Below are positions 44,567 to 52,659 of a stretch of DNA of 64,000 nt, in pieces. The DNA is taken from contig NZ_BPUO01000004.1 in assembly GCF_022179805.1 (NCBI RefSeq), forward strand, positions 248,001 through 312,000, given 5' to 3'. Made by a program: the position numbers and the translations under genes. The stretch's first letter is position 1. The number at the start of each line of letters is the position of its first letter. The stretch comes from Cupriavidus pauculus. GTDB lineage: Bacteria > Pseudomonadota > Gammaproteobacteria > Burkholderiales > Burkholderiaceae. The notes under the pieces were generated by a model. It saw nothing but the letters and a program-made list of their open reading frames with translations, searched no databases and was not told the origin of the DNA.

Positions 44567-44576
44567 GGGGAAGGGC

Positions 44577-46103
44577 ATGGAAGAACTCAATGCGTTGATG
44601 GGCGGGTTTGCCGTGGCGATGTCGTGGCACAACGTCGGGCTCATGCTGGTAGGCATCCTGCTCGGCATCGTGGTGGGCGTGCTGCCGGGCCTGGGTGGCC
44701 CGAACGGCGTGGCCATCCTGCTGCCGCTGACGTTTTCGATGGAACCCACGTCGGCCATCATCATGCTGTCGTGCATCTACTGGGGCGCGCTGTTCGGCGG
44801 CGCCATCACGTCGATCCTGTTCAACATCCCGGGCGAAGCGTGGTCGGTGGCCACGACGTTCGACGGCTATCCGCTGGCGCAGCAGGGCGAGGCGGGGCGT
44901 GCGCTGACGTCGGCATTCACGGGGTCGTTCCTGGGTGCACTGGCCGGCGTGCTGCTGATTACCTTCCTGGCGCCGATGGTGGCCAAGTTCGCGCTGCGCT
45001 TCGGTCCGCCGGAATTCTTCGCGGTCTACTTCCTCACGTTCTGCAGCTTCATCGGCATGGGCAAGGAAGCCAAGGCCAAGATCGTGATCGCGATGTGCAT
45101 CGGCTTTGCACTGGCGGCCGTGGGCATGGATACGGTGTCGGGCACGCTGCGCATGACGTTCGGTTCCACCGAACTGCTGCGCGGCTTTGACTTCCTGGTG
45201 GTGGTGATCGGCCTGTTCGGCATCAGCGAGATCCTGATGACGATGGAAGAAGGCATCGCGTTCCGGGGCAAGCGGGCCAATATCGACCTCAAGGTGGTGC
45301 TCAAGACCTGGGCCGAACTGCCGCGCTACTGGATGACGCTGATCCGCTCGTCGATCATCGGTTGCTGGCTGGGCGTGACGCCGGGCGGCGCCACGGCCGC
45401 GTCGTTCATGGGCTATGGCGTGGCCAAGCGTTTCTCGCGCAAGCGCGATACGTTCGGCAAGGGCAATGTCGAAGGCGTGATTGCGCCCGAGTGCGCCGCG
45501 CACGCGGCCGGCACCAGCGCGTTGCTGCCGATGCTGGCGCTGGGCATCCCGGGCTCCGCCACGGCTGCCGTGCTGCTGGGCGGGCTGATGATCTGGGGCC
45601 TGCAGCCGGGGCCGCTGCTGTTCACCGAGCAGAAGACCTTCGTCTGGGGGCTGATCGCCAGCATGTACCTGGGCAACCTGGCGGGGCTGATCGTGGTGCT
45701 GTCCACCGTGCCGCTGTTTGCCGCCATCCTGCGCATTCCGTTCGCGATCATCGCGCCGCTGATCCTGGTGGTCTGCGCGATTGGCGCGTTCACGGTGCAC
45801 AACGCCATGTTCGATGTCTGGCTGATGCTGATCTTTGGCGTGGTTGGCTACGTGCTCAAGAAGCTCGACTATCCGCTGGCGCCGCTGGTGCTGGCGCTGG
45901 TGCTGGGCGATCGCGCCGAGGACGCCTTCCGCCAGACCATGCTGATGTCGCAGGGCGAGATGAACGTGTTCTGGTCGAACGGTTTGGTCGGCACGATCAT
46001 GGCGCTGGCCATCCTGATCCTGGTCTGGCCCGTGATCGGCGGACTGCTGGAGAAGACGCGCCGCCGGCGCATGGTGTCGGCGCCGGAAGGCGCCGGGGAG
46101 TAA
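44577..46103 (+). CDS. tctA: Tripartite tricarboxylate transporter large membrane subunit TctA
   Basis: A 508-residue TctA permease with about twelve helices: LVGILLGIVVGVLPGLGGPNGVAILLPLTF in pieces GVLPGLGGPNGVA and LLPLTFSMEP, the domain repeat SCIYWGALFGGAITSIL with FNIPGE, and the second-half motif EGVIAPECAAHAAGTSALLPML in pieces GVIAPECAAHA and LALGIPGSATAAVLLGGL. It takes up the solute delivered by the upstream receptor using the membrane ion gradient. Last gene of the operon. Confidence 0.95.
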   Translation: MEELNALMGGFAVAMSWHNVGLMLVGILLGIVVGVLPGLGGPNGVAILLPLTFSMEPTSAIIMLSCIYWGALFGGAITSILFNIPGEAWSVATTFDGYPLAQQGEAGRALTSAFTGSFLGALAGVLLITFLAPMVAKFALRFGPPEFFAVYFLTFCSFIGMGKEAKAKIVIAMCIGFALAAVGMDTVSGTLRMTFGSTELLRGFDFLVVVIGLFGISEILMTMEEGIAFRGKRANIDLKVVLKTWAELPRYWMTLIRSSIIGCWLGVTPGGATAASFMGYGVAKRFSRKRDTFGKGNVEGVIAPECAAHAAGTSALLPMLALGIPGSATAAVLLGGLMIWGLQPGPLLFTEQKTFVWGLIASMYLGNLAGLIVVLSTVPLFAAILRIPFAIIAPLILVVCAIGAFTVHNAMFDVWLMLIFGVVGYVLKKLDYPLAPLVLALVLGDRAEDAFRQTMLMSQGEMNVFWSNGLVGTIMALAILILVWPVIGGLLEKTRRRRMVSAPEGAGE

Positions 46104-46153
46104 GCGGTGCGTGGGCGGCGGGCGTCAGTCGACGTAAGTTAATCGACGTTGAT

Positions 46154-46771
46154 TCAGTCGACGTAGAACAGGATGCTGACGAACTGGCAGATGCTGCCGC
46201 CCAGTACGAACAGGTGCCAGATGCCGTGGAAGTGGCGCACCTTCTCGTCGAACAGGAAGAAGCCGATGCCGGCGGTATAGATCGCGCCGCCGGCCACCAG
46301 CCAGTACAGCCCTGCCGTGGGTAGCGCCGCGGCCAGCGGCTGGAAGGCAATCAGCACCAGCCAGCCCATGATCACGTAGATCGACAGCGAGATGACGCGC
46401 GTGCGATGGCCGATCCACAGCTCCTGGATGATGCCGATGGCCGCCAGCCCCCAGTTGATGCCGAACAGCGTCCAGCCCCAGGGGCCGCGCAACGTGACCA
46501 GCGCGAATGGCGTGTAGCTGCCGGCTATCAGCAGATAGATCGCGCAGTAGTCGAGCCGCCGGAAGATGTCCTTGGCTGGCCCGCGCACGCTGTGATAGAC
46601 CGTGGAAATTGTGTAGAGCAGCACCAGCGTGGTGCCGTAGACCACGGAACTGACCACCTTCCAGGCGTCGTGATAGAGCGCCGACGAGGTGACCAGCACC
46701 GCCATGCCGGCTGCGGATAGCACCGCGCCCGCCAGGTGACTGTAGCCGTTGAACCGTTCCCCGCGATACAT
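46154..46771 (-). CDS. Hemolysin III / PAQR-family membrane protein
   Basis: A 205-residue protein with seven helices and the conserved histidines of the hemolysin III (YqfA/TrhA) group: GYSHLAGA, SALYHDAWK, STVYHSVRG, and the C-terminal FHGIWHLFVLGG. PAQR members are thought to be zinc-dependent amidases/lipid-handling membrane enzymes. Start 46771 is chosen because MYRGERFNGYSH is the family's usual N-terminus; an upstream in-frame ATG at 46840 would add a nonconserved leader. Confidence 0.9.
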   Translation of the reverse strand: MYRGERFNGYSHLAGAVLSAAGMAVLVTSSALYHDAWKVVSSVVYGTTLVLLYTISTVYHSVRGPAKDIFRRLDYCAIYLLIAGSYTPFALVTLRGPWGWTLFGINWGLAAIGIIQELWIGHRTRVISLSIYVIMGWLVLIAFQPLAAALPTAGLYWLVAGGAIYTAGIGFFLFDEKVRHFHGIWHLFVLGGSICQFVSILFYVD

Positions 46772-46857
46772 CCCGAATGCTCCGTTTGCGTAGTTGGCCA
46801 ACGGGCATTGTGGCATGGATCGCCGAGGAACACGGGTCAATGCCTGCAGAAGCAGGG

Positions 46858-47556
46858 TTATTTCATTTCCAGGAAATGCTTCAGCGTGCGGGCGTTGGCG
46901 GCCTTGGCGGCGGCGTCCACGTAGTGCACGCCCTCGTTGCGCGCGAACGCATGCTGGCAGTCGGGGTAGGTGTGGATCTCGACTTGGCGGTTGTCTTTTA
47001 GCGTTTCGACGATGCGGGCGCGCGCTTCGGCCGGCACGAATTCGTCGGCTTCGGCGATATGCATCAGCAGCGGTTTCGAGATGGCCGACGCCTCGCCCAG
47101 GTACTTGTCCAGCCCGACGCCGTAGTACGACACGTTGGAGTCAGCGTTGGTGCGCGTGGCAGCCAGGAAGGCCAGCAGGCCGCCCAGGCAGAAGCCCACG
47201 GTGCCAACAGCGCCGGTCACGCCGGGCAGCTGCCGCGTGGCCTGGATGGTGGCGTCGAGATCGGCCACGCCCTTGTCGACATCGAAGCCGGTGTACAGCG
47301 CAAATGCCTTCTTCCACTCGGCCTCGGTCTTGTCGGTCAGTTCGACATTGGGCTCCTGCCGCCAGAACAGGTCGGGGCACACCGCCACAAAGCCGTCGCG
47401 CGCGAAGTTGTCGCAGGTTTCGCGCAGGTCTGCATTGATGCCGAAGATTTCCTGGATGACAACGATGGCGGTGCCGCGCGCGTTACCGGCGCCAGGCGTT
47501 GCAACGTAGGCGGCAAAGCTGCCGTCGGGCACGGAGATGGTGATGCGATGGGCCAT
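46858..47556 (-). CDS. Dienelactone hydrolase family protein
   Basis: A 232-residue alpha/beta hydrolase. The nucleophile Cys lies in VGFCLGGLLAF, the acid Asp in AEADEFVPAE and the His in CQHAFARNEG, the order seen in carboxymethylenebutenolidase. The N-terminal IQEIFGINADLRE is also typical. It probably hydrolyses lactones or esters in the cytoplasm. No other beta-ketoadipate or chlorocatechol genes are in the window. Confidence 0.92.
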   Translation of the reverse strand: MAHRITISVPDGSFAAYVATPGAGNARGTAIVVIQEIFGINADLRETCDNFARDGFVAVCPDLFWRQEPNVELTDKTEAEWKKAFALYTGFDVDKGVADLDATIQATRQLPGVTGAVGTVGFCLGGLLAFLAATRTNADSNVSYYGVGLDKYLGEASAISKPLLMHIAEADEFVPAEARARIVETLKDNRQVEIHTYPDCQHAFARNEGVHYVDAAAKAANARTLKHFLEMK

Positions 47557-47902
47557 GGAGGGCTCCTGGGAGGGTTAGGGATTGGAGTGTGCCAGCCAAA
47601 CAAGCTTAGTCAAAGACTGCTGCGGACCGGCGGTTGCCGGCGATCCGGATGGTTACTGCCGAACGCGCGAATCAACGTTCATTCGCAATGCCAATAGTTT
47701 CATACGCGCGATTCGTATCGTTCTGGTCACATCATTGACATATCAAGGGCACAGACTTCATATCTCGCCCGCAAACACCCCACTTAAGAGGGGTGCGCCT
47801 TGTCTATCAAGCCATTTGGAGACCCAGGCGGCCGGGGAATACGCACGTGCACCGGGTTGCTGGCAGCCCGGTCCGTCACTGGAAGCTCTCTGACCTAGAA
47901 CC
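47557..47902. other. Gene-free 346-bp region before the lipoprotein/phospholipase genes
   Basis: No supported gene. The right half is AT-richer than the genome background and contains a perfect -35 TTGACA at 47735-47740. A weak -10 (TCATAT, 47758-47763) follows at 17 bases, a candidate promoter for the lipoprotein and phospholipase genes. Confidence 0.4.
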
Positions 47903-48106
47903 ATGACAACCACAAATTCTGTTCATTCGCGCATGCGCAGGCCGATGCTCGGTGCCGGCGTGCTGTGCCTGGCCCTGATGCTGAGCGCCTGCGGCGGCGA
48001 CGACAACAACACCACCACGCAGCCCGCCACGGGCGGCAACGGCGGCAATGGCGGTGGTACCGCGCCGGCTGCCTGCACCACGGCGCATTGCGCGCCCGCT
48101 CCCTGA
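47903..48106 (+). CDS. Small Gly-rich lipoprotein
   Basis: A 67-residue protein: positively charged start, hydrophobic stretch and a lipobox LSAC near residue 30, then a mature part of only about 37 residues, low in complexity (GGDDNNTTT, GGNGGNGGG) and ending in a Cys pair region CTTAHCAPAP. It should be lipid-anchored. No function known. It lies 50 bases before the phospholipase C gene on the same strand and may be cotranscribed with it. Confidence 0.65.
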   Translation: MTTTNSVHSRMRRPMLGAGVLCLALMLSACGGDDNNTTTQPATGGNGGNGGGTAPAACTTAHCAPAP

Positions 48107-48156
48107 GACCGGCCCACGCCCGGCGCCTACCCAATCCAACAGACACCAACCCCGGC

Positions 48157-50352
48157 ATGACATTCAACCCATCCAAGCGCAAGTTCCTGCGCAACACGCT
48201 CGGCACCGCGGCGGCAGCGGCCACGCTGGCTTCGTTCCCGCCCAGCATTCGCCGTGCTCTGGCCATCGAGGCGAACAACGTCACCGGCACGATCCAGGAC
48301 GTCAAGCATGTGGTGCTGCTGATGCTTGAGAACCGGTCGTTCGACAGCTACTTCGGCACGTTCAAGGGTGTGCGCGGCTATGGCGACCGCTTTGCCATTC
48401 CGCTCGCGAACGGCAAGAACGCGTTCTTCCAGACCGACGCCACCAGCAACACGATCACGCCGTACCGCCTGGATGCCACGCTGGGCAACGCGCAGCGCGC
48501 CGGCAGCACGCCGCATACCTGGCCCGACGCGCAGAACGCCTGGGACCACGGCCGCATGAATCGCTGGCCCGTGGCCAAGAACCGGCTGTCGATGTCCTAC
48601 TACGACACCGCCGAGGTGCCGTTCCAGCGCGCGCTGGCCGATGCGTTCACGCTGTGCGACGCCTACCACTGCTCGATGCACACCGGCACGATTCCGAACC
48701 GCCTGTTCTACTGGACCGGCACCAACGGCCCGAGCGGCGCGAATGTGGCGGCCATGGTCAACGAGTTCAACGGTGGCAACGACGTGGGACCGTCCACGCA
48801 AGGCTGGACGTGGAAGACGTACGCCGACCGCCTGGTGGACGCCGGCGTGAACTGGAAGGTGTACCAGAGCCTGGCCGACAACTACGGCTGCAACGAGATG
48901 ATGAGCTTCCAGCATTGGCGCGCGGCCATCGAGTCGATGCCCGTGGCACGGCGCCCGGTGGCGCTGCCCGCCACGTCGCCCGCCTACGATCCGTCGATCG
49001 ATGACGCGTACACGCCGCTGGCCAAGGGCTTTGGCAACACCATGCCCGACGGGCTGCTGCAGTCGTTCCGCGACGACATCCAGAACGGCACGCTGCCCGA
49101 AATCTCGTGGATCATCCCGCCGTCGCTGTACAGCGAGCACCCGGGACCGTCGAGCCCGGCGCAGGGTGGCTGGTATGTGCAGCAGGTGCTGGACGCGCTG
49201 ACTGCCAACCCCGAGGTGTTCAGCAAGACCGTGCTGCTGATCAACTACGACGAGAACGACGGCTTCTTCGACCACCTGCCGCCGCCGTCGGCCCCGTCGC
49301 GCAACGCCGATACGTCGCTGGCCGGTGGCAGCACACTCAGCGATGCCGACATGGCCTTCGAGTATCACAACTACACGCCGGCCTCGACGCTGCAGCAGAC
49401 GCAGGGCCCCATCGACGGCAAGCCGTATGGTCCGGGTCCGCGCGTGCCGATGTGGATCGTGTCGCCGTGGAGCCGCGGTGGCTGGGTCAACTCGCAGGTG
49501 TTCGACCACACCTCGACGCTGCTCTTCCTGGAAAAGCGCTTTGGCGTGAAGGAGCCGCAGGTTGGCGCCTATCGCCGCGCGGTGTGCGGCGACCTGACGT
49601 CGGCCTTCAACTTCGTCAACCCCAACAAGGACCCGCTGCCGACGCTGGCTGGCCGCAGCACGAAGGTCACGGTCGACAACCTGGCGCTGTCGCAGAAGGC
49701 ATCGGCCGCGATTCCGGTGCCGACGACGCCGGTGCTGCCCCCACAGCAGACCGGTACGCGTCCGTCGCGTGCGCTGCCTTACGAACTGCACACGACGTCG
49801 CACGCCAATGCGAGCGCCAAGACCGTGACGCTGAGCTTCGTCAACGGCGGCACGGCCGGCGCGGTCTTCCACGTCTACGACAAGCTGCATCTCGACGCCA
49901 TTCCGCGCCGCTATGTGGTGGAGGCCGGCAAGAGCCTGGAGGGTGCATGGAGCCTGGCGGCCGACAACGGCAAGTACGACCTCTGGGTGCTGGGCCCGAA
50001 CGGCTATCACCGCGAGTTCGTCGGCGACGTCACCGAGCAATCCAGTGCCGAGGTACAGGTTTGCTACGAGCTGTGCGACCCGCCGAAGCTGCAGGTCAAG
50101 CTGCACAACCGTGGCGACAAGCCCTGCACGTTCACGGCCGTGGCCAAGGCGTATCGCACCGACGGCCCCTGGGCGCAAACCGTGGCGCCGGGCCAGGTGG
50201 GCGAGCTGAGCTGGACGCTGGGTGATAGCGGCAACTGGTACGACTTCGAGATCGGCTGCAACCTGGCACCGTCGCTGCGCCGCCGTGTGGCGGGACGTAT
50301 CGAGACCGGCAAGGACTCGGTCAGCGATCCGGCGATGGGACAGGCGTCGTAA
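48157..50352 (+). CDS. Phosphocholine-specific phospholipase C (non-hemolytic type)
   Basis: A 731-residue enzyme of the bacterial PLC/acid phosphatase family. The signal region resembles a Tat signal (SKRKFLRN, then an Ala-rich stretch), though the twin-arginine pair is Lys-Arg here. The phosphoesterase domain (about residues 45-500) shows HVVLLMLENRSFDSYFGTF, NYDENDGFFDHLPPP and DHTSTLLFLEKRFG. Two C-terminal DUF756 domains (about 560-640 and 650-720) follow. It cleaves phosphatidylcholine or sphingomyelin outside the cytoplasm. Confidence 0.93.
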   Translation: MTFNPSKRKFLRNTLGTAAAAATLASFPPSIRRALAIEANNVTGTIQDVKHVVLLMLENRSFDSYFGTFKGVRGYGDRFAIPLANGKNAFFQTDATSNTITPYRLDATLGNAQRAGSTPHTWPDAQNAWDHGRMNRWPVAKNRLSMSYYDTAEVPFQRALADAFTLCDAYHCSMHTGTIPNRLFYWTGTNGPSGANVAAMVNEFNGGNDVGPSTQGWTWKTYADRLVDAGVNWKVYQSLADNYGCNEMMSFQHWRAAIESMPVARRPVALPATSPAYDPSIDDAYTPLAKGFGNTMPDGLLQSFRDDIQNGTLPEISWIIPPSLYSEHPGPSSPAQGGWYVQQVLDALTANPEVFSKTVLLINYDENDGFFDHLPPPSAPSRNADTSLAGGSTLSDADMAFEYHNYTPASTLQQTQGPIDGKPYGPGPRVPMWIVSPWSRGGWVNSQVFDHTSTLLFLEKRFGVKEPQVGAYRRAVCGDLTSAFNFVNPNKDPLPTLAGRSTKVTVDNLALSQKASAAIPVPTTPVLPPQQTGTRPSRALPYELHTTSHANASAKTVTLSFVNGGTAGAVFHVYDKLHLDAIPRRYVVEAGKSLEGAWSLAADNGKYDLWVLGPNGYHREFVGDVTEQSSAEVQVCYELCDPPKLQVKLHNRGDKPCTFTAVAKAYRTDGPWAQTVAPGQVGELSWTLGDSGNWYDFEIGCNLAPSLRRRVAGRIETGKDSVSDPAMGQAS

Positions 50353-50467
50353 GCGTTGCGCGGCACGGGTGCCGGCCGGCATGGCGTGTACACTTGCCGG
50401 CTGGCACCCGCACTGCGTTTTGCGCGTGGGGTGTCGCTCCCGAGAACCCGACACACGACAGAATCTC

Positions 50468-50866
50468 ATGAAGAAAATTTCCCTGCTCCTCGCTGCCGTT
50501 GCACTGACGGCTTCGGGTCTGGCCGCTGCCGCCGAAACGCTGCCTTCGGGCGTGGTGGTCGATACCGTGACCAAGGGCACGGGCGCATCGCCCAAGGCCA
50601 CCGACACCGTCAAGGTGCACTATCGCGGCACGCTGACCGACGGCACGGAATTCGACAGCTCGTACAAGCGCGGTCAGCCGATTTCGTTCCCGCTGAACCG
50701 CGTGATCCCGTGCTGGACCGAAGGCGTGCAGAAGATGCAGGTGGGCGGCAAGGTCAAGCTGACCTGCCCGGCATCGACGGCCTACGGCGCCCGCGGCGTA
50801 CCGGGCACGATTCCCCCGAACGCAACGCTGAATTTTGAAGTCGAGCTGCTGGGTATCGGCGGCTGA
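50468..50866 (+). CDS. Exported FKBP-type peptidyl-prolyl isomerase
   Basis: A 132-residue protein with a signal peptide (about residues 1-21, ending AAA) and a single FKBP domain: VKVHYRGTLTDGTEFDSSYKRG, PISFPLNRVIPCWTEGVQKM and YGARGVPGTIPPNATLNFEVEL each fit in part. It assists folding of periplasmic proteins. It lacks the dimerisation domain of FkpA. Start 50468; it lies 115 bases after the phospholipase gene. Confidence 0.93.
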   Translation: MKKISLLLAAVALTASGLAAAAETLPSGVVVDTVTKGTGASPKATDTVKVHYRGTLTDGTEFDSSYKRGQPISFPLNRVIPCWTEGVQKMQVGGKVKLTCPASTAYGARGVPGTIPPNATLNFEVELLGIGG

Positions 50867-50905
50867 TTGATCTCTCATTCTCCCGACCGGTTTGCATCGC
50901 CTGCC

Positions 50906-51038
50906 GGTTTGCTCCCCTCTCCCGCATGGCGGGAGAGGGGCAGGGGGTGAGGGCCAGTAGTTCAAATTGCGACAGATCGGCAAGCAGAGCCTCCAGCCCT
51001 CACCCCCAACCCCTCTCCCGCGCGCGGGAGAGGGGAGC
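50906..51038. repeat. Two-hairpin palindromic intergenic element, copy 4
   Basis: Hairpins CCCCTCTCCCGC/GCGGGAGAGGGG (50914-50940) and CCCCTCTCCCGC/GCGGGAGAGGGG (51010-51036) flank a spacer with GTTCAAATTGCGACAGATC and GGCAAGCAGAGCC, almost identical to copy 1 at 21968-22091. It lies between the FKBP gene and a TauE/SafE gene. Confidence 0.85.
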
Positions 51039-51075
51039 CGTGACACCGCATCCATAAAACCACCACCACCAACGA

Positions 51076-51822
51076 ATGGATTCCGTCTTTCTCATCGTCG
51101 CGCTCGGTGCTGCGGTTGCGGGTTTCGTGCAAGGTCTTTCGGGGTTTGCCTTCGGCATGGTGGCCATGTCGTTCTGGGCATGGGGCGTGGAGCCGCACAT
51201 GGCCGCGGCGATGTCGGTGTTCGGTTCGCTGACTGGCCAGTTGCTGGCCGCCGTCACCGTCCGGCGCAAGTTTCACCTCGGCACCGTGCTGCCGTTCCTG
51301 CTCGGCGGTGTCGTGGGCATTCCCATCGGCGTCAGCCTGCTGCCGATGCTTGATGTCAACCTCTTCAAGTTGTGCCTGGGCACCGTGCTGGTGATCTTCT
51401 GCCCGGTGATGCTGTTTGCCGCCCGCATGCCGAAGATCCACCATGGCGGCCGTGTGGCCGATGCGGTGGTGGGTGGCATCGGCGGCATCATGGGCGGCAT
51501 CGGCGGGTTCACGGGCATCGTGCCCACGCTCTGGTGCACGCTGCGCGGCTTCGACAAGGACAAGCAGCGCGTGGTGATCCAGAACTTCAACCTCGGCGCG
51601 CTGCTGGTGACCATGGGGGTCTACCTGGGCACGGGCATCATCACGCGCGACATGCTGCCGATGTTCGCCATCGTGGCGCCCGCCATGCTGATCCCGACGC
51701 TGATCGGCACGCGCGTCTATATCGGTATCAGCGAACTGACATTCCGGCGCATCGTCCTTACGCTGCTGACGTGCTCGGGCACGGCCATGCTGGCAACGTC
51801 GGTACCCAAGGTCTTCTGGTAA
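51076..51822 (+). CDS. TauE/SafE family membrane transporter
   Basis: A 248-residue membrane protein: GFVQGLSGFAFGMVAMSFWAW at the N-terminus and the second-half repeat GGIGGFTGIVPTLWC, about eight helices. It belongs to the same broad family as the protein at 19156 but is not closely similar. Predicted exporter of a small anion; substrate unknown. No clear ribosome site precedes 51076, where the start is taken. Confidence 0.87.
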   Translation: MDSVFLIVALGAAVAGFVQGLSGFAFGMVAMSFWAWGVEPHMAAAMSVFGSLTGQLLAAVTVRRKFHLGTVLPFLLGGVVGIPIGVSLLPMLDVNLFKLCLGTVLVIFCPVMLFAARMPKIHHGGRVADAVVGGIGGIMGGIGGFTGIVPTLWCTLRGFDKDKQRVVIQNFNLGALLVTMGVYLGTGIITRDMLPMFAIVAPAMLIPTLIGTRVYIGISELTFRRIVLTLLTCSGTAMLATSVPKVFW

Positions 51823-51951
51823 AAAAGCGCTTTAAGCAGCACTAATATCGGCGCCAGCGACGCTGTGTAATCAGGGTTTATACTGATGCCCGCTTTCGCC
51901 TATCTTCCTGACAGAGGGCCCCGGAATTGCGGGTCCGCCGTCCGCCGCATC

Positions 51952-52089
51952 ATGAACAAGCGCTTCTATCTCTTCTGTGCCACCACGTGGACAGCCGCCG
52001 CCATCCTGATCCTCGGTAACGGCGCCATGTCCACCGACGTCCTCAGTGGCGTAGTGGCACTGGCCGGCTTCGACCTGCTGCGCCCCTGA
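51952..52089 (+). CDS. Possible 45-residue membrane peptide
   Basis: A short frame, MNKRFYLFCATTWTAA onward, with a single predicted membrane stretch (about residues 6-25) and a hydrophobic tail. Its composition is that of a small inner-membrane peptide, but no ribosome site stands out and no homologue is known to me. It lies in the gap between the TauE/SafE gene and the third repeat-type gene. Confidence 0.35.
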   Translation: MNKRFYLFCATTWTAAAILILGNGAMSTDVLSGVVALAGFDLLRP

Positions 52090-52169
52090 CCCGATCCGTT
52101 TCGCGGCGCACGCCTGGATTTCGCGTTCGCACGGTGCTGTACCCGGCATGTGCGATCAGTGATGGCGAT

Positions 52170-52197
52170 TTGACTATCTGACGTCTACGCTTATTGT
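52170..52197 (+). promoter_or_regulatory. Sigma-70-type promoter candidate
   Basis: TTGACT (52170-52175), 16 bases, TATTGT (52192-52197), about 50 bases before the start of the repeat-type protein at 52250. Confidence 0.45.
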
Positions 52198-52249
52198 TGG
52201 CTCGTGCGGTTTCCGCACGTCGTTATCCAACCGTACGTAGGAGATGTCG

Positions 52250-52576
52250 ATGAAAGCGTCCACGATGGCATTGGCCGTAGCGGTGATGGCGGTATTCACT
52301 TCCGGACTGGCAGTAGCTGCCGGCCCAGCCAACCCGGCCGACCGCTATGACTACAACATGCGCACGACGAACAAGGACGGCTATGTGCCTGATCCGGCGC
52401 GCGTATCCAACAAGGACGGCTATGTCCCGGACACCGCACGGGCCGGCGACAAGTTCGATCCGTACACGCAAGGCGCCAACCAGGGCACCGCGTCCGCGCT
52501 GACCGACAGCAAGGCGACCAAGTCGACCAAGAAGTCGTCGACCAAGGCGCAGAAGAAGACGCCAGCGGCGCAGTAA
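52250..52576 (+). CDS. Small exported protein, possible third repeat-family member
   Basis: A 108-residue protein with a signal peptide (about residues 1-21, ending AVAA). The mature part has two copies of NKDGYVPDxAR, a DKFDPYTQGAN unit recalling the DPYxDGA motif of the proteins at 9212 and 11366, then a Lys/Thr/Ser-rich tail. AGGAG (52238-52242) places the start at 52250; an ATG at 52244 is too close. Function unknown. It ends at a strong bidirectional terminator. Confidence 0.75.
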   Translation: MKASTMALAVAVMAVFTSGLAVAAGPANPADRYDYNMRTTNKDGYVPDPARVSNKDGYVPDTARAGDKFDPYTQGANQGTASALTDSKATKSTKKSSTKAQKKTPAAQ

Positions 52577-52600
52577 AGCCTTCCGTCCCCACGGCAAGAA

Positions 52601-52636
52601 AAAAGCCCCGCCGAACGTGAGTTCGGCGGGGCTTTT
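52601..52636. terminator. Bidirectional rho-independent terminator
   Basis: AAAAGCCCCGCCGAAC (52601-52616) is fully complementary to GTTCGGCGGGGCTTTT (52621-52636), with a GTGA loop. The A/T ends give a T-run on either strand, so it serves the small exported protein and the convergent amidohydrolase. Confidence 0.92.
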
Positions 52637-52659
52637 GCGTGCCTGAAGCGGGAGAAAAA

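Noticed and set aside
47582..47893. 103-codon frame before the lipoprotein gene
   Set aside because: No ribosome site, Cys/Arg-rich random-looking product and a likely promoter inside it.
48127..50613. 828-codon frame opposite the phospholipase C gene
   Set aside because: Antisense shadow: composition is Arg/His/Val-rich without domains, and the + strand product is an unmistakable PLC.
21968..51038. CRISPR array suggested by recurring palindromes
   Set aside because: The copies are kilobases apart, in different intergenic regions, with no regular spacers and no cas genes.
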